Origin: JBFXAN01 sp050184225
Lineage (GTDB): Bacteria; Chloroflexota; Dehalococcoidia; CAUJGQ01
Length of the DNA stretch: 63,311 nucleotides
Assembly (NCBI GenBank): GCA_050184225.1
Contig: JBFXAN010000015.1
Coordinates: 1-63,311 of the forward strand
Direction: 5' to 3'
A program made the position numbers and the translations under genes. The notes below the pieces were generated by a model. The model was not told the origin of the DNA. It saw only the letters and a program-made list of their open reading frames with translations, and ran no database searches. Shown here piece by piece: positions 41,451 to 49,274 of this stretch (position 1 is its first letter; each line of letters opens with the position of its first letter).

Positions 41451-41879
41451 ATGGCACTCCCCGACTCGGCCAACTATCCCGACGTGCGCGCGGCGATCGC
41501 GATCGATCTGGATAGCACGGTGCTGCCGGATAGTGTCATCGCGTTGTCCCCATACGCGCCCGCTGCCGAGGCCGAGATCGCCCGGCGGGTCGCAAATTAC
41601 GCGGACGTGATCGCGGGCGGGGGCGACAACGCGGCACTGCTCACGCGGGCCGCGATCCTCATCTGCGCGGCGTTGCTGGTGCCAGCCGTGCCGAGCCTGT
41701 TGTCGGAGCGGTCCGCCGATGGCCAGTCCTACACCCGGCAGCCGATTGACGCGGCGGCGCTGGTGGAACGCCTGTGGTCGCAGGCCAACCAGGCGATTGA
41801 CCAGGTGCTTGGCGAAAGCCCGGTGACGGCGGCGCGACCGACCGTGTTCGCCCTGGCCTGTGGGCGACGGGGGCGATAG
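41451..41879 (+). CDS. Head-tail connector protein (gp6-like)
   Basis: A 142-residue helical protein in the place of the adaptor. It contains AIAIDLDSTVLPDSVIALSP, RRVANYADVIAGGGDNAALL and a helix ILICAALLVPAVPSLLSE. Assignment is mainly by position and helical content. Confidence 0.68.
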   Translation: MALPDSANYPDVRAAIAIDLDSTVLPDSVIALSPYAPAAEAEIARRVANYADVIAGGGDNAALLTRAAILICAALLVPAVPSLLSERSADGQSYTRQPIDAAALVERLWSQANQAIDQVLGESPVTAARPTVFALACGRRGR

Positions 41880-42254
41880 ATGCCACTGCCCACACGACCG
41901 ACATATGCCCGGCGACTCGCACACCGCTGGCTCACGGCGCTCTGTGTGATCACCGATCCGGGGACGCCGGTGCGGGCGGCATCGGGGTCCGGCGGCAGCG
42001 AGGCGGGGACGCCGACCGAGTACGCGGATGTGGCCTGCCGGATCGCGCCGAAGGACACGACGGCGACCGTCGCCCAGTTCGCGGAGCAGGTGCTCGCCGA
42101 TGCCGATTGGGTGCTCTACGTGGCGCGGGGCACGCCGATTGCGGCGGGGTGGCGCGTGACGGTGGACGGCGTGACCTACGCGGTGATTGCCGAGGCCCAG
42201 GGCACCGGCGCCGTCTACCGGCAGGCGTTGCTCAAGCGACAAGTGGCGGTGTGA
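41880..42254 (+). CDS. Head closure (stopper)-like protein
   Basis: A 124-residue beta-rich protein with VTVDGVTYAVIAEAQGTGAV near the C-terminus, the type of small barrel seen in head-tail stopper proteins. It directly follows the adaptor gene with an overlapping start. Confidence 0.65.
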   Translation: MPLPTRPTYARRLAHRWLTALCVITDPGTPVRAASGSGGSEAGTPTEYADVACRIAPKDTTATVAQFAEQVLADADWVLYVARGTPIAAGWRVTVDGVTYAVIAEAQGTGAVYRQALLKRQVAV

Positions 42255-42288
42255 CCGCGGGTGACAGCGGTGAGGAAGGCGATCCCCA

Positions 42289-42480
42289 ATGGCAGAGACA
42301 CAAACCGACGGCCGGCTGTCCATGCACGGCGATCTCCGCGTGACCGTCCTTCGCGGTGGCAAGCCGGTGCCCACGCTGCGTGAGCGCATTCGCCGCATCA
42401 TCGGGCGCGGCGATGACGAACCGGCAACGACTTGGGAGCAGTATCAGGCGGACGCGCAGCGGCGCCGGCAGGATGGGTGA
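42289..42480 (+). CDS. Small hypothetical protein in head-tail region
   Basis: A 63-residue basic protein reading MAETQTDGRLSMHGDLRVTV then PTLRERIRRIIGRGDDEPA. No recognised family. Confidence 0.6.
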   Translation: MAETQTDGRLSMHGDLRVTVLRGGKPVPTLRERIRRIIGRGDDEPATTWEQYQADAQRRRQDG

Positions 42481-42484
42481 GACG

Positions 42485-42763
42485 ATGGCCCAGCGGATCG
42501 AACACACGCGCTCGTGGATTACGGCCCGGCTCGACCTCGACGGCCTCCGCGTTACCCTCCACGGCCAGGCACGGTACGGCGCCTACGACGACGGCGAATC
42601 CCGCCTCGTCTCGATGACCGTCGACCTCACCGACGACGAGGCGGCGCCGGTCGCCGAGGCGCTTCGGGCCGTCCTTGACGCGAACCACGACCGGATCGAG
42701 CTGGCGACCTTCGACGCGGCCACGGAAGCCTATAGCGTGATGCGCCGGCGCAAGGAGGGGTAA
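42485..42763 (+). CDS. Small hypothetical protein in head-tail region
   Basis: A 92-residue protein reading MAQRIEHTRSWITARLDLDG, then LVSMTVDLTDDEAAPVAEAL. It has an alpha-beta pattern and no known family. Confidence 0.65.
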   Translation: MAQRIEHTRSWITARLDLDGLRVTLHGQARYGAYDDGESRLVSMTVDLTDDEAAPVAEALRAVLDANHDRIELATFDAATEAYSVMRRRKEG

Positions 42764-42765
42764 GC

Positions 42766-43440
42766 ATGGTCGCTGAACTCATTCGCGTTGGTTCCTACAC
42801 CGCGCCGTCGCCCGTGACGCTGCCGGACGAACTGCGGGCGCGGCTGCGCGACTACACTCCGAAAGGGCAGCTCGGCGCGATCGTGCGGTCCTGTTTCAGG
42901 CATCTGCCGGCGGACCTTGCCGGCGAGTTGCTCGACGCGATCTCGTCGTGTGTCGTGCTGGAATCCTCGCTCGGCATCGTCGTCTTCCGCCGCGGCGGGG
43001 TGAAGGGCGGGCCGATCCTCCGGGTCGAAGACTACGGCATCGTCTCGCGCAAGCTGATCACGAACACTGGCGTTGCCTTCCTCGTCGATGCGTGGCAGAA
43101 CAGCGTTGAGCTGGAGAACCTGAAGTACCACGGCCTCGGCACGGGCAGCACCGCCGAGAATGCATCGGACAGCGCCCTCGTCACGGAACTGACGACCGAG
43201 TACAACCCGAACGGCACCCGCGCCACCGGCTCGACGACCGAGGCGTCGGCTGCCGTCTTCCGCACGGTCGGGACGAACACGCTCGACGCCACGCCCGGCG
43301 GCGACATCGAGGAGCACGGCGTCTTCAGCGCGGCCTCGTCCGGGGTGCTCTGGGACCGCTCGCTCACCGGTGGGCAGTCGCTGTCGTCTGGTGACGGCAT
43401 CCAAAGCACGTATGACATGACCGCATCGGCTGGTGGGTAG
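42766..43440 (+). CDS. Phage structural protein, neck/fibre-like
   Basis: A 224-residue protein. The C-terminal part, GVAFLVDAWQNSVELENLKY, HGLGTGSTAENASDSALVTE, then EHGVFSAASSGVLWDRS and GIQSTYDMTASAGG, is a pattern shared by many uncharacterised phage virion proteins. It directly precedes the tandem-repeat protein and probably belongs to the same external structure. Confidence 0.72.
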   Translation: MVAELIRVGSYTAPSPVTLPDELRARLRDYTPKGQLGAIVRSCFRHLPADLAGELLDAISSCVVLESSLGIVVFRRGGVKGGPILRVEDYGIVSRKLITNTGVAFLVDAWQNSVELENLKYHGLGTGSTAENASDSALVTELTTEYNPNGTRATGSTTEASAAVFRTVGTNTLDATPGGDIEEHGVFSAASSGVLWDRSLTGGQSLSSGDGIQSTYDMTASAGG

Positions 43441-43486
43441 TTTCGTAGGTTGTCTGGAGCCTGTCGCCGGGCGACGGGGATAAGCG

Positions 43487-45154
43487 ATGCCGATCACCGC
43501 ACCGCTCACGCCGACGACGGGGACCGAGTTCATCGCTGGGCAGATCACCGCGTCGGCGACCTACCCCACCGGCATCCAGGCCGACGATTTCATCGTCTAC
43601 CTCCAGTACGGTGAGTCGTCGCTCGGCCAGGCGACACCAAAGACGCCAACGGGGGGCTGGGATCCCATCGGGTCCACTGCGGGGAGCGGCGACTACGTTG
43701 CCGGGTGGTACAAGATCGCCGCCGGCAGCGAGTCGGGAACGTTTGCCATTGGCTCAACGGGCGGCACGGCCAACGATCTGGGGTGGGGTTGCTACGTGCT
43801 CCGCTCCGACGAGGGCGTGCCGTCACTCGTCGCCGCACAGACACAGACCGGCGAAACGTCCACGCTGCCCTCGGTGACAACGCCGGTCGAGAACTGCTGG
43901 CGGGTCGATGCGATCCAGTGCGACAACGACAACAACGCGATCACCCCACACGCGAACCACACGGAGCGGTGGGAGGTCGTCGTTGACGGCAACCTGTTCC
44001 GCTTCTGGGCGGCGGATGAGGAGGTTGCGGCGGCGGGGGCGACCGGCACGCGGCCAGTCACCGCGGCAGATCTGGAACGGACGCTGACGTTCGTCGTCGC
44101 ACCAGCGGCGACCAGCACACTGTTTGAGGTCGACATCGGCGGCACGCTCGCGCTGGCCGGGGCGCTCGACCTCCAGACGAACAAGCGGTTCGCCGGCACC
44201 CTGACGACGAGCGGTGCCCTGACGAAGCGGGTAAGCAAAGCGTTCGCCGGCACGCTGAGCACCGCCGGGACGCTGGCGAAACAGGTACAGCGGAGGTCCA
44301 CCGGGACGCTGACGACCGCCGGGACGCTGACCACGCAGACGAGCAAGCACCTCGCGGGGACGCTCGTCACGGCGGGGTCGCTCGCGGTTAACCGGATCGT
44401 CGCCGTCGCGATCGGTGGCACGCTCGCGACGGCCGGCGTGTTGGTGAAACAAGTCCAAACGCGCTACACCGGGACGCTGAGCACGGCGGGCGTGTTGGTG
44501 AAACAGGTCAACCAGCGGCACGCGGGCACGCTCACGACGAGCGGCGACCTGACCGTGGTGCGCATCGTGGCGGTGCTGCTCACCGGGACGCTGGCGCTGA
44601 GCGGGACGCTGGTCCAGCAGGTGCAGCAGCGCTTTGCCGGGACGTTGAGCACCAGCGGGACGCTGATCAAACAGGTCCAGCAGCCCCACGCCGGCACCCT
44701 CGCGACGGCGGGTAGCCTCGCGGTCGTGAAGGCGGTCGAGATCACGCTCGCCGGCACGCTGACGACGGCGGGAACGCTGCACCAGCAGGTTGAGAAGCGG
44801 CTCACGGGCACGCTGACCACGAGTGGCGGCCTGACCAAGCAGGTAGCGAAGGCGCTCGCTGGCACGCTCGCGACAGCGGGGGCGCTGACGCTGCGGATCA
44901 TTCCACCGCCCGCGTTTCGGACGGCAATGCGCGTCGTCCAGGCGGTCGCCACGGCGATGCGGGTCGGGCAGGCAGAGACGGCCACGATGCGGGTTGAGCA
45001 GACCGAGAGCACAACGATGCTCGTGGAGCAGGCCGAAAGTACGTCCATGACGGTTGAGCAGACCGAGGCCACGACGATGCACGTTGAGGACAGTCACACG
45101 ACCACGATGCGGGTCGGACAGGCGGACAGCACCACGATGCGGGTCGAGGAGTAG
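43487..45154 (+). CDS. Tandem-repeat virion protein
   Basis: A 555-residue protein. The N-terminal roughly 210 residues form a globular domain (GWGCYVLRSDEGVPSLVAAQ, then WRVDAIQCDNDNNAITPH). It is followed by 14 repeats of 18-20 residues of the form GTLxTAGxLxKQVxxRxA. Every third repeat in the later part is a 20-residue IVAV-type variant, giving a 56-residue super-repeat. The C-terminus has eight 10-residue repeats of the form TTMRVEQxES. The regular hydrophobic spacing suggests a beta-solenoid stalk with a second repeat tip. It is probably a fibre or neck appendage. Confidence 0.82.
   Translation: MPITAPLTPTTGTEFIAGQITASATYPTGIQADDFIVYLQYGESSLGQATPKTPTGGWDPIGSTAGSGDYVAGWYKIAAGSESGTFAIGSTGGTANDLGWGCYVLRSDEGVPSLVAAQTQTGETSTLPSVTTPVENCWRVDAIQCDNDNNAITPHANHTERWEVVVDGNLFRFWAADEEVAAAGATGTRPVTAADLERTLTFVVAPAATSTLFEVDIGGTLALAGALDLQTNKRFAGTLTTSGALTKRVSKAFAGTLSTAGTLAKQVQRRSTGTLTTAGTLTTQTSKHLAGTLVTAGSLAVNRIVAVAIGGTLATAGVLVKQVQTRYTGTLSTAGVLVKQVNQRHAGTLTTSGDLTVVRIVAVLLTGTLALSGTLVQQVQQRFAGTLSTSGTLIKQVQQPHAGTLATAGSLAVVKAVEITLAGTLTTAGTLHQQVEKRLTGTLTTSGGLTKQVAKALAGTLATAGALTLRIIPPPAFRTAMRVVQAVATAMRVGQAETATMRVEQTESTTMLVEQAESTSMTVEQTEATTMHVEDSHTTTMRVGQADSTTMRVEE
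44137..44908 (+). repeat. 54-60 bp coding tandem repeats
   Basis: Fourteen direct repeats of 54 or 60 bases, each containing a GGCACGCTSACG-like core, encode the GTL-x-TAG-x-L units. Three units (18+18+20 residues) form a higher-order period of 168 bases in the later part. Confidence 0.8.
44921..45151 (+). repeat. 30-bp coding tandem repeats
   Basis: Eight direct repeats of 30 bases encode the decapeptide TTMRVEQTES and variants at the C-terminus of the repeat protein. Confidence 0.8.
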
Positions 45155-45159
45155 CCGCG

Positions 45160-45549
45160 ATGCCGAACCTCAACCTGACGATTGACGACATCGTCGAGGG
45201 CGACGACCGGGTGATCCGCTTCGGCGTCACGGTCGATCCGGAGGGCGACACGCTCGACGAGGCGATCGTCACGCTCAAGTCGTCGAAGGCCGACGCCGAT
45301 CCGGGGCTGGTGCAGAAGACGATCTCGACCTCGGATGTGCCTGGCACCGGCCACATCGAAGACGACGGCACAAGTACCGGCGAGGCGGTCGTGCGCGTGG
45401 ATCTGACGCCGGCGGACATGGCATTGCCGACACCGGGGACACCGGTCGTGTTCGACGTGCAGGTCTACACGGTGGGCGGCTACACGAATACGCCGTACAT
45501 GGGCGAGATCACAACGATCCAAGGGGTGACCGATGCCACGCTCGCCTAG
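45160..45549 (+). CDS. Structural protein, baseplate/fibre-associated type
   Basis: A 129-residue beta-sandwich-like protein: MPNLNLTIDDIVEGDDRVIR, then PVVFDVQVYTVGGYTNTPYM and GEITTIQGVTD. The ending resembles the N-terminal domain of baseplate upper proteins (BppU-like), which anchor fibres. It lies five bases after the repeat protein. Confidence 0.65.
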   Translation: MPNLNLTIDDIVEGDDRVIRFGVTVDPEGDTLDEAIVTLKSSKADADPGLVQKTISTSDVPGTGHIEDDGTSTGEAVVRVDLTPADMALPTPGTPVVFDVQVYTVGGYTNTPYMGEITTIQGVTDATLA

Positions 45550-45775
45550 CACACCGCACCCGAAGGAACCACGCGAGCCGCCGCGGATTGAGGGCGACAC
45601 GATCATCTGGTACGGGCGCCGCCGTCGCAAACGGGACGGGTCGCTTGGGGCGCCGGTGGAGCAGCGGCTACCGGTCAGCGATTACGAACTGGATGGCGGC
45701 ACGGTGCGGCGGAAGCGGCGGCCGGAGCCGGCTCGACCGCCGACGCCGGTGCCTTCGCCGCGGACGTGGCCCTGA
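45533..45775 (+). CDS. Small basic proline-rich protein
   Basis: An 80-residue protein, MPRSPSTPHPKEPREPPRIE start and PARPPTPVPSPRTWP end, with a central IIWYGRRRRKRDGS. It overlaps the previous gene by 17 bases. Function unknown. Confidence 0.55.
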   Translation: MPRSPSTPHPKEPREPPRIEGDTIIWYGRRRRKRDGSLGAPVEQRLPVSDYELDGGTVRRKRRPEPARPPTPVPSPRTWP

Positions 45776-45787
45776 GGAGGCGCAACG

Positions 45788-46132
45788 ATGGCACGGTTTA
45801 AGTACGTCGATCAGGGACTCTCCGCCTACATCAACGGGTTACCTGACCGCGCTGATCGGATCGCGGAACAGACAACGATCGAATGGAAGGCGGCGGCATA
45901 CAATCGCGCCCCGGTAAGTAGCGACCCACCGCCAGGCCACACGCATATGCGCGATCAGCTTGAAATCGAGAACGCGGGAACAGGCAAGCGCATCCTCCAC
46001 TCACCGGCGCCGTACTCGGGCTATGTGGAAGAGGGCACGCGCTTTATGGCGGCACAGCCTTGGTTCCGGCCGGCGATGGAGGATGCGATCGACTTGCTAC
46101 CGGGGATTGCCCGAAAAGAACTGCAACCATGA
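45788..46132 (+). CDS. HK97 gp10-like neck/tail-completion protein
   Basis: A 114-residue protein with IAEQTTIEWKAAAYNRAPVS, TGKRILHSPAPYSGYVEEGT and RFMAAQPWFRPAMED. The RAPV ... YSGYVEEGT ... QPWFRPA pattern is typical of HK97 gp10 family proteins. AGGAGG lies six bases upstream of the ATG. Confidence 0.85.
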   Translation: MARFKYVDQGLSAYINGLPDRADRIAEQTTIEWKAAAYNRAPVSSDPPPGHTHMRDQLEIENAGTGKRILHSPAPYSGYVEEGTRFMAAQPWFRPAMEDAIDLLPGIARKELQP

Positions 46133-46569
46133 TCAACTTCGACGCCCTCCGCATTGCGGTCAGGACACGGCTCCTAGCCGACGCCACGCTGCTCACGCTG
46201 ATCGGCGACATCTACGCGGGGAGCATCCCCGATGACGCTACCTGGGATTTGCCCAACCTGGAGATGGGCGTAGCCGATCAGCGCCGGAACGACATGACGG
46301 GCTACACGCGGCGCTCCGAGCGCATCCTTCTGCGCCTGAAGGCAGTCGATCAGGGTGGCGCGGGCTACGGCGATTACGGCCGCTGCTACGCGGCGCTGGT
46401 CCAGGCGGAAGCGGTACTGCTGGCCACACCGCTCACGGTACCGGGGATGGCGGTTGTGGATCAGCGGTTTGACTCGGCGATCCCGGAGCGGATGCCGGCC
46501 GACGAGCGCGGCGTGCTCTGGCCGCAGGTCGGGCGGTTGTATCGGTACATCGTTGACTCGGTGCCGTAG
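46129..46569 (+). CDS. Tail terminator-like protein
   Basis: A 146-residue protein following gp10 with a four-base overlap, reading MINFDALRIAVRTRLLADAT and ending VLWPQVGRLYRYIVDSVP. Its place and size suit a tail terminator that caps the tube. Confidence 0.68.
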   Translation: MINFDALRIAVRTRLLADATLLTLIGDIYAGSIPDDATWDLPNLEMGVADQRRNDMTGYTRRSERILLRLKAVDQGGAGYGDYGRCYAALVQAEAVLLATPLTVPGMAVVDQRFDSAIPERMPADERGVLWPQVGRLYRYIVDSVP

Positions 46570-46578
46570 GAGGATGCC

Positions 46579-46761
46579 GTGATAGCCGATTTCGTGCCGG
46601 AAACGGCGCCGGTACACCGTGCCGCGCCCGCGGCCAAGGCTGAGATTTGCAAGACGTGCGAGCATCCGCGCCAGGGGTGGCACGCGGATGTGACCGGCTA
46701 CGCCGACGAGCAACCCGTGTGCCTGGGGTGCCGGGAGTGCGCGGCGCGGCGCAAGAGGTAA
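46579..46761 (+). CDS. Tiny zinc-ribbon protein
   Basis: A 60-residue protein from GTG 46579 with ICKTCEHPRQGWHAD and VCLGCRECAARRKR, giving two CxxC motifs. It is the first gene of a short cassette ahead of the methyltransferase and glycosyltransferase. Confidence 0.62.
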   Translation: MIADFVPETAPVHRAAPAAKAEICKTCEHPRQGWHADVTGYADEQPVCLGCRECAARRKR

Positions 46762-46764
46762 GTC

Positions 46765-47262
46765 ATGCACCCTCAAGCCTATGCCTATGTCGCGCACTGG
46801 GCGCGGCGATTGGGTCCGCGCGCCTTCGTGCTGGAGGTGGGATCGAGAAACGTGAACGGTTCGGCGCGCGATCTCTTTCCTGGCGCGGAGTATCTCGGCA
46901 TTGATATAGCACCGGGGCCAGGAGTGGATGTGGTGGCGGATGGGGCAGCGTTCACGCCAGCGGTGGCGCCTGATCTCGTCGTTACGACCGAGGTGTTGGA
47001 GCACAGCCCCCAGGCCGAGGCGATTATTCAGAACGCGCATCGGATCTTATCTCCCGGTGGCATGCTGATCCTGACGACGGCTTGGACAGGACGGGCGCCC
47101 CACAGCGCGGTCGATGGTGGCCGCCTGCGCGAGGGGGAATGGTACGCCAACATCAGTGCGTTCGATCTGGTGCGGTGGTTGCGGCCCTTCCTCGACTGGC
47201 AGATAGCGACGGACGGGGTAGCACGGGATATCCGGGCGATTGCTCGGAAGGGGGCGCTGTGA
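46765..47262 (+). CDS. Class I SAM-dependent methyltransferase
   Basis: A 165-residue protein with the SAM motifs FVLEVGSRNVNGSARDLF (motif I), YLGIDIAPGPGVDVVADG (motif II) and DLVVTTEVLEHSPQAEAIIQ (motif III), plus LSPGGMLILTTAWTG. It is a small Methyltransf_11-like enzyme. Beside a glycosyltransferase, it may act on a sugar or virion glycan rather than DNA. Confidence 0.87.
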   Translation: MHPQAYAYVAHWARRLGPRAFVLEVGSRNVNGSARDLFPGAEYLGIDIAPGPGVDVVADGAAFTPAVAPDLVVTTEVLEHSPQAEAIIQNAHRILSPGGMLILTTAWTGRAPHSAVDGGRLREGEWYANISAFDLVRWLRPFLDWQIATDGVARDIRAIARKGAL

Positions 47263-48173
47263 GGAAGCGCATGATAATCCCTGCTGAACAGACAGAGCCG
47301 ACGCTGGCAGTGCCTGCCGCGCCCTTCATCGCGCTGGCCTATCCGAGCCGGGGGACGGGGTACGCTCCTACGATCTTCGGTGCGCTGCGGGAACTGGCGC
47401 CGTACCCGCACGTTCTCTGTCCGGCGTTCTACCGGCCGATGCCGGATTCGCATAATGACGCGCTCCTCGATGCGCTCGCCGACGAGCGCGTGACCCATGT
47501 CTGGTTCCTGGAGGACGATCACCTGCTGCCGGTGGGGGTGCTCTCCGCCATGCTCGCGGCGGATGCCCCCGTGGTGGCGGCGCCGTACCGGCTGCGGGGC
47601 GGCAACCGCTGTGAGCTCTACACACGGGATGGCCGGCTGGCATTGGTTGGCCTTGGCTGCACCCTGATCCGGCGCGATGTCTTCGAGCATCCGATGATCG
47701 GGTATCAGCCGTTCGACGTGGGGCAACTCCTGTGGGACGGCAGTCGGTGGGTGGAGCCGCGGCCGGGCAAGCGCGGGTCGTTCTGCGGCCCGGACACGTA
47801 TTTCTGCAAGCGGCTCCAGGCGGCGGAGATTCCGATACGGGTGCTCGACGATGCGTGGGAGGTCGGGCACTTCGTCACGGAGCACCAAGCGGCACGGGGC
47901 AGTCACGGCGTTGACTGGCTGCGTTGTATCGGCGGGGCACGAGTGATGCCGTGGTACCCGCCACGGAGGACAGCAGCGATGGCGGTTCGATATTTTCGGA
48001 GTCCTGGCGGACTGGTGATGGATCTCGACGAGGCGAAGGGTGGGCAGGTCGCCTACCGGCTGAAGCAGGGATGGAAGGAGATCACGAAGAAGGAGTTCGA
48101 CGCCGCGCACGGCAAGCAGGAGAAGCTGGCCGAAGAGAAACGTGAGGAGTGGATTCAGGGAATGGAAGAGTAG
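47259..48173 (+). CDS. Glycosyltransferase-like protein (GT-A type)
   Basis: A 304-residue protein from GTG 47259. HVWFLEDDHLLPVGVLSAML carries the DDH (DxD-like) metal site of GT-A enzymes, VVAAPYRLRGGN and ALVGLGCTLIRRDVFE follow, and CGPDTYFCKRLQAAEIPIRV resembles the acceptor region of phage GT-A proteins. It may decorate virion proteins or host surface glycans. It ends 30 bases before a terminator. Confidence 0.78.
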   Translation: MRKRMIIPAEQTEPTLAVPAAPFIALAYPSRGTGYAPTIFGALRELAPYPHVLCPAFYRPMPDSHNDALLDALADERVTHVWFLEDDHLLPVGVLSAMLAADAPVVAAPYRLRGGNRCELYTRDGRLALVGLGCTLIRRDVFEHPMIGYQPFDVGQLLWDGSRWVEPRPGKRGSFCGPDTYFCKRLQAAEIPIRVLDDAWEVGHFVTEHQAARGSHGVDWLRCIGGARVMPWYPPRRTAAMAVRYFRSPGGLVMDLDEAKGGQVAYRLKQGWKEITKKEFDAAHGKQEKLAEEKREEWIQGMEE

Positions 48174-48203
48174 CCGCCGCTGCGGCAGTGATGCATGGAT
48201 GAT

Positions 48204-48227
48204 ACCGGCCTCAAGGCTGGTTTTTTG
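48204..48227 (+). terminator. Intrinsic terminator after the glycosyltransferase cassette
   Basis: ACCGGCC and GGCTGGT form a 7-bp stem with a TCAA loop (one G-T pair), followed by six Ts. It lies inside the tail operon, which marks the upstream genes as a separately terminated cassette. Confidence 0.8.
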
Positions 48228-48252
48228 ATGCCCAGATGAGGAGGCTCTGACG

Positions 48253-48675
48253 ATGGCGGTTGGCAACAAGTACGTGGCGTTGGCGCCGGTGCACACGTTT
48301 CAGGCGTTGGGGAGCACGGTGGTGCTCGACCTGGCGCCGTTCTCGAAGGATCTCTCAATCGACGAGAACGTGGCCGAAGCCGAGGTGACCGGCTATAGCG
48401 ACGAGGACATGGTCTACACCCCCGGCAAGGGCGATAAGAGCGCGTCGTGGACGCAATGGCTCGAAGACGGCTACGACCTGGAGGACGCGCTGACGAAGGG
48501 CGCCTTTGGCACGGTGATCTGGGGACCGAACGGCAGTGAGAACGGGATGAAGCGGATCACGATCGTCGGCTTCGTCGCGCAGCGCCCGCGCACCTACCCG
48601 CTGACCGAGGGCGCGTCGATGGAGATCACCTTCCGCCCGACGCAGACGGTCGTCGAGGATACGTTCTCCGCCTAG
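48253..48675 (+). CDS. Major tail protein
   Basis: A 140-residue protein between terminator proteins and chaperone: MAVGNKYVALAPVHTFQALG, then DENVAEAEVTGYSDEDMVYT and a C-terminal GASMEITFRPTQTVVEDTF. The size and the ending suit a small tail-tube protein. GAGGAGG precedes the start. Confidence 0.75.
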   Translation: MAVGNKYVALAPVHTFQALGSTVVLDLAPFSKDLSIDENVAEAEVTGYSDEDMVYTPGKGDKSASWTQWLEDGYDLEDALTKGAFGTVIWGPNGSENGMKRITIVGFVAQRPRTYPLTEGASMEITFRPTQTVVEDTFSA

Positions 48676-48694
48676 GCGGCATGTGGAGAGACGG

Positions 48695-49123
48695 ATGGCT
48701 GAGGGATCGACGTATGTGACGCTGGCGGACCTGGGCCGCTGGCCGTCATCGATAGAAGAGGACGTGCCGGTTGAGGGGGTCGGCACGTTTCGCGTGCGGG
48801 CGCTCTCTCAGGCGGAGATCACGGCGATCGCGCAGCGTGTCCGCAAGGAAAGCGATGAGGACACCTACGACGGCGGACTGGAACGGCAGTACTACGTTGC
48901 CTACGGCGTCGTGCAGCCGGCCCTCGGTGCGACGGAGGATCTCGACGCGGCACTGGAGCGGGCGCGGGTGATCGGCCGGAGCGTGCCGATCTTCCAGCGG
49001 CTGTACGCGAAGATCGCTGAACTCACGTACAGCGACAGCACAAAGCAGTTGGAGCGCTATTTTTTCGGCATCGCCGGCTCCCAAAGCGACGCGGGGGGTT
49101 CGGCGAGTGGGAGTTCGAGCTAG
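48695..49123 (+). CDS. Tail assembly chaperone, short (G-type) product
   Basis: A 142-residue protein: PVEGVGTFRVRALSQAEITA, QYYVAYGVVQPALGATEDLD and LYAKIAELTYSD. I chose ATG 48695 (GGAGAG upstream). A G GGG GGT heptamer in register at 49093-49099 would allow -1 slippage into an extension, as in lambda G/GT. The protein is paralogous to the one at 50332-50775. Confidence 0.85.
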   Translation: MAEGSTYVTLADLGRWPSSIEEDVPVEGVGTFRVRALSQAEITAIAQRVRKESDEDTYDGGLERQYYVAYGVVQPALGATEDLDAALERARVIGRSVPIFQRLYAKIAELTYSDSTKQLERYFFGIAGSQSDAGGSASGSSS

Positions 49124-49272
49124 CCCGACGCTGCAATCTCCCGCATCCGAAGTTCTTGCGGACCCGATTCCCGATGAGTCCCGCAGAGATGCGGGAGACG
49201 GCGATCTATGAATCGTTCCGCGCGCAGGAGGAAGCGAGAGCGATGCGGCAGCGGAGGAAGCGGAGAGTGTAA
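48695..49272 (+). CDS. Tail assembly chaperone, frameshifted (GT-type) product
   Basis: Slippage by -1 at GGGGGGT (49093-49099) gives an extension that reads GFGEWEFELARRCNLPHPKF, then LRTRFPMSPAEMRETAIYES and FRAQEEARAMRQRRKRRV to a TAA at 49270. The helical charged extension is what T domains of siphovirus chaperones look like. The zero-frame stop is 24 bases after the heptamer. Confidence 0.78.
49093..49099 (+). promoter_or_regulatory. -1 ribosomal frameshift heptamer G GGG GGT
   Basis: The heptamer is in the correct X XXY YYZ register for the chaperone gene, and both P- and A-site tRNAs (GGG and GGT) can re-pair after slipping one base. Confidence 0.75.
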
Positions 49273-49274
49273 CG

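Noticed and set aside
44137..45151. The tandem repeats considered as a CRISPR array.
   Set aside because: The repeats are coding, contiguous and without spacers, and keep a protein period of 18-20 and 10 residues.
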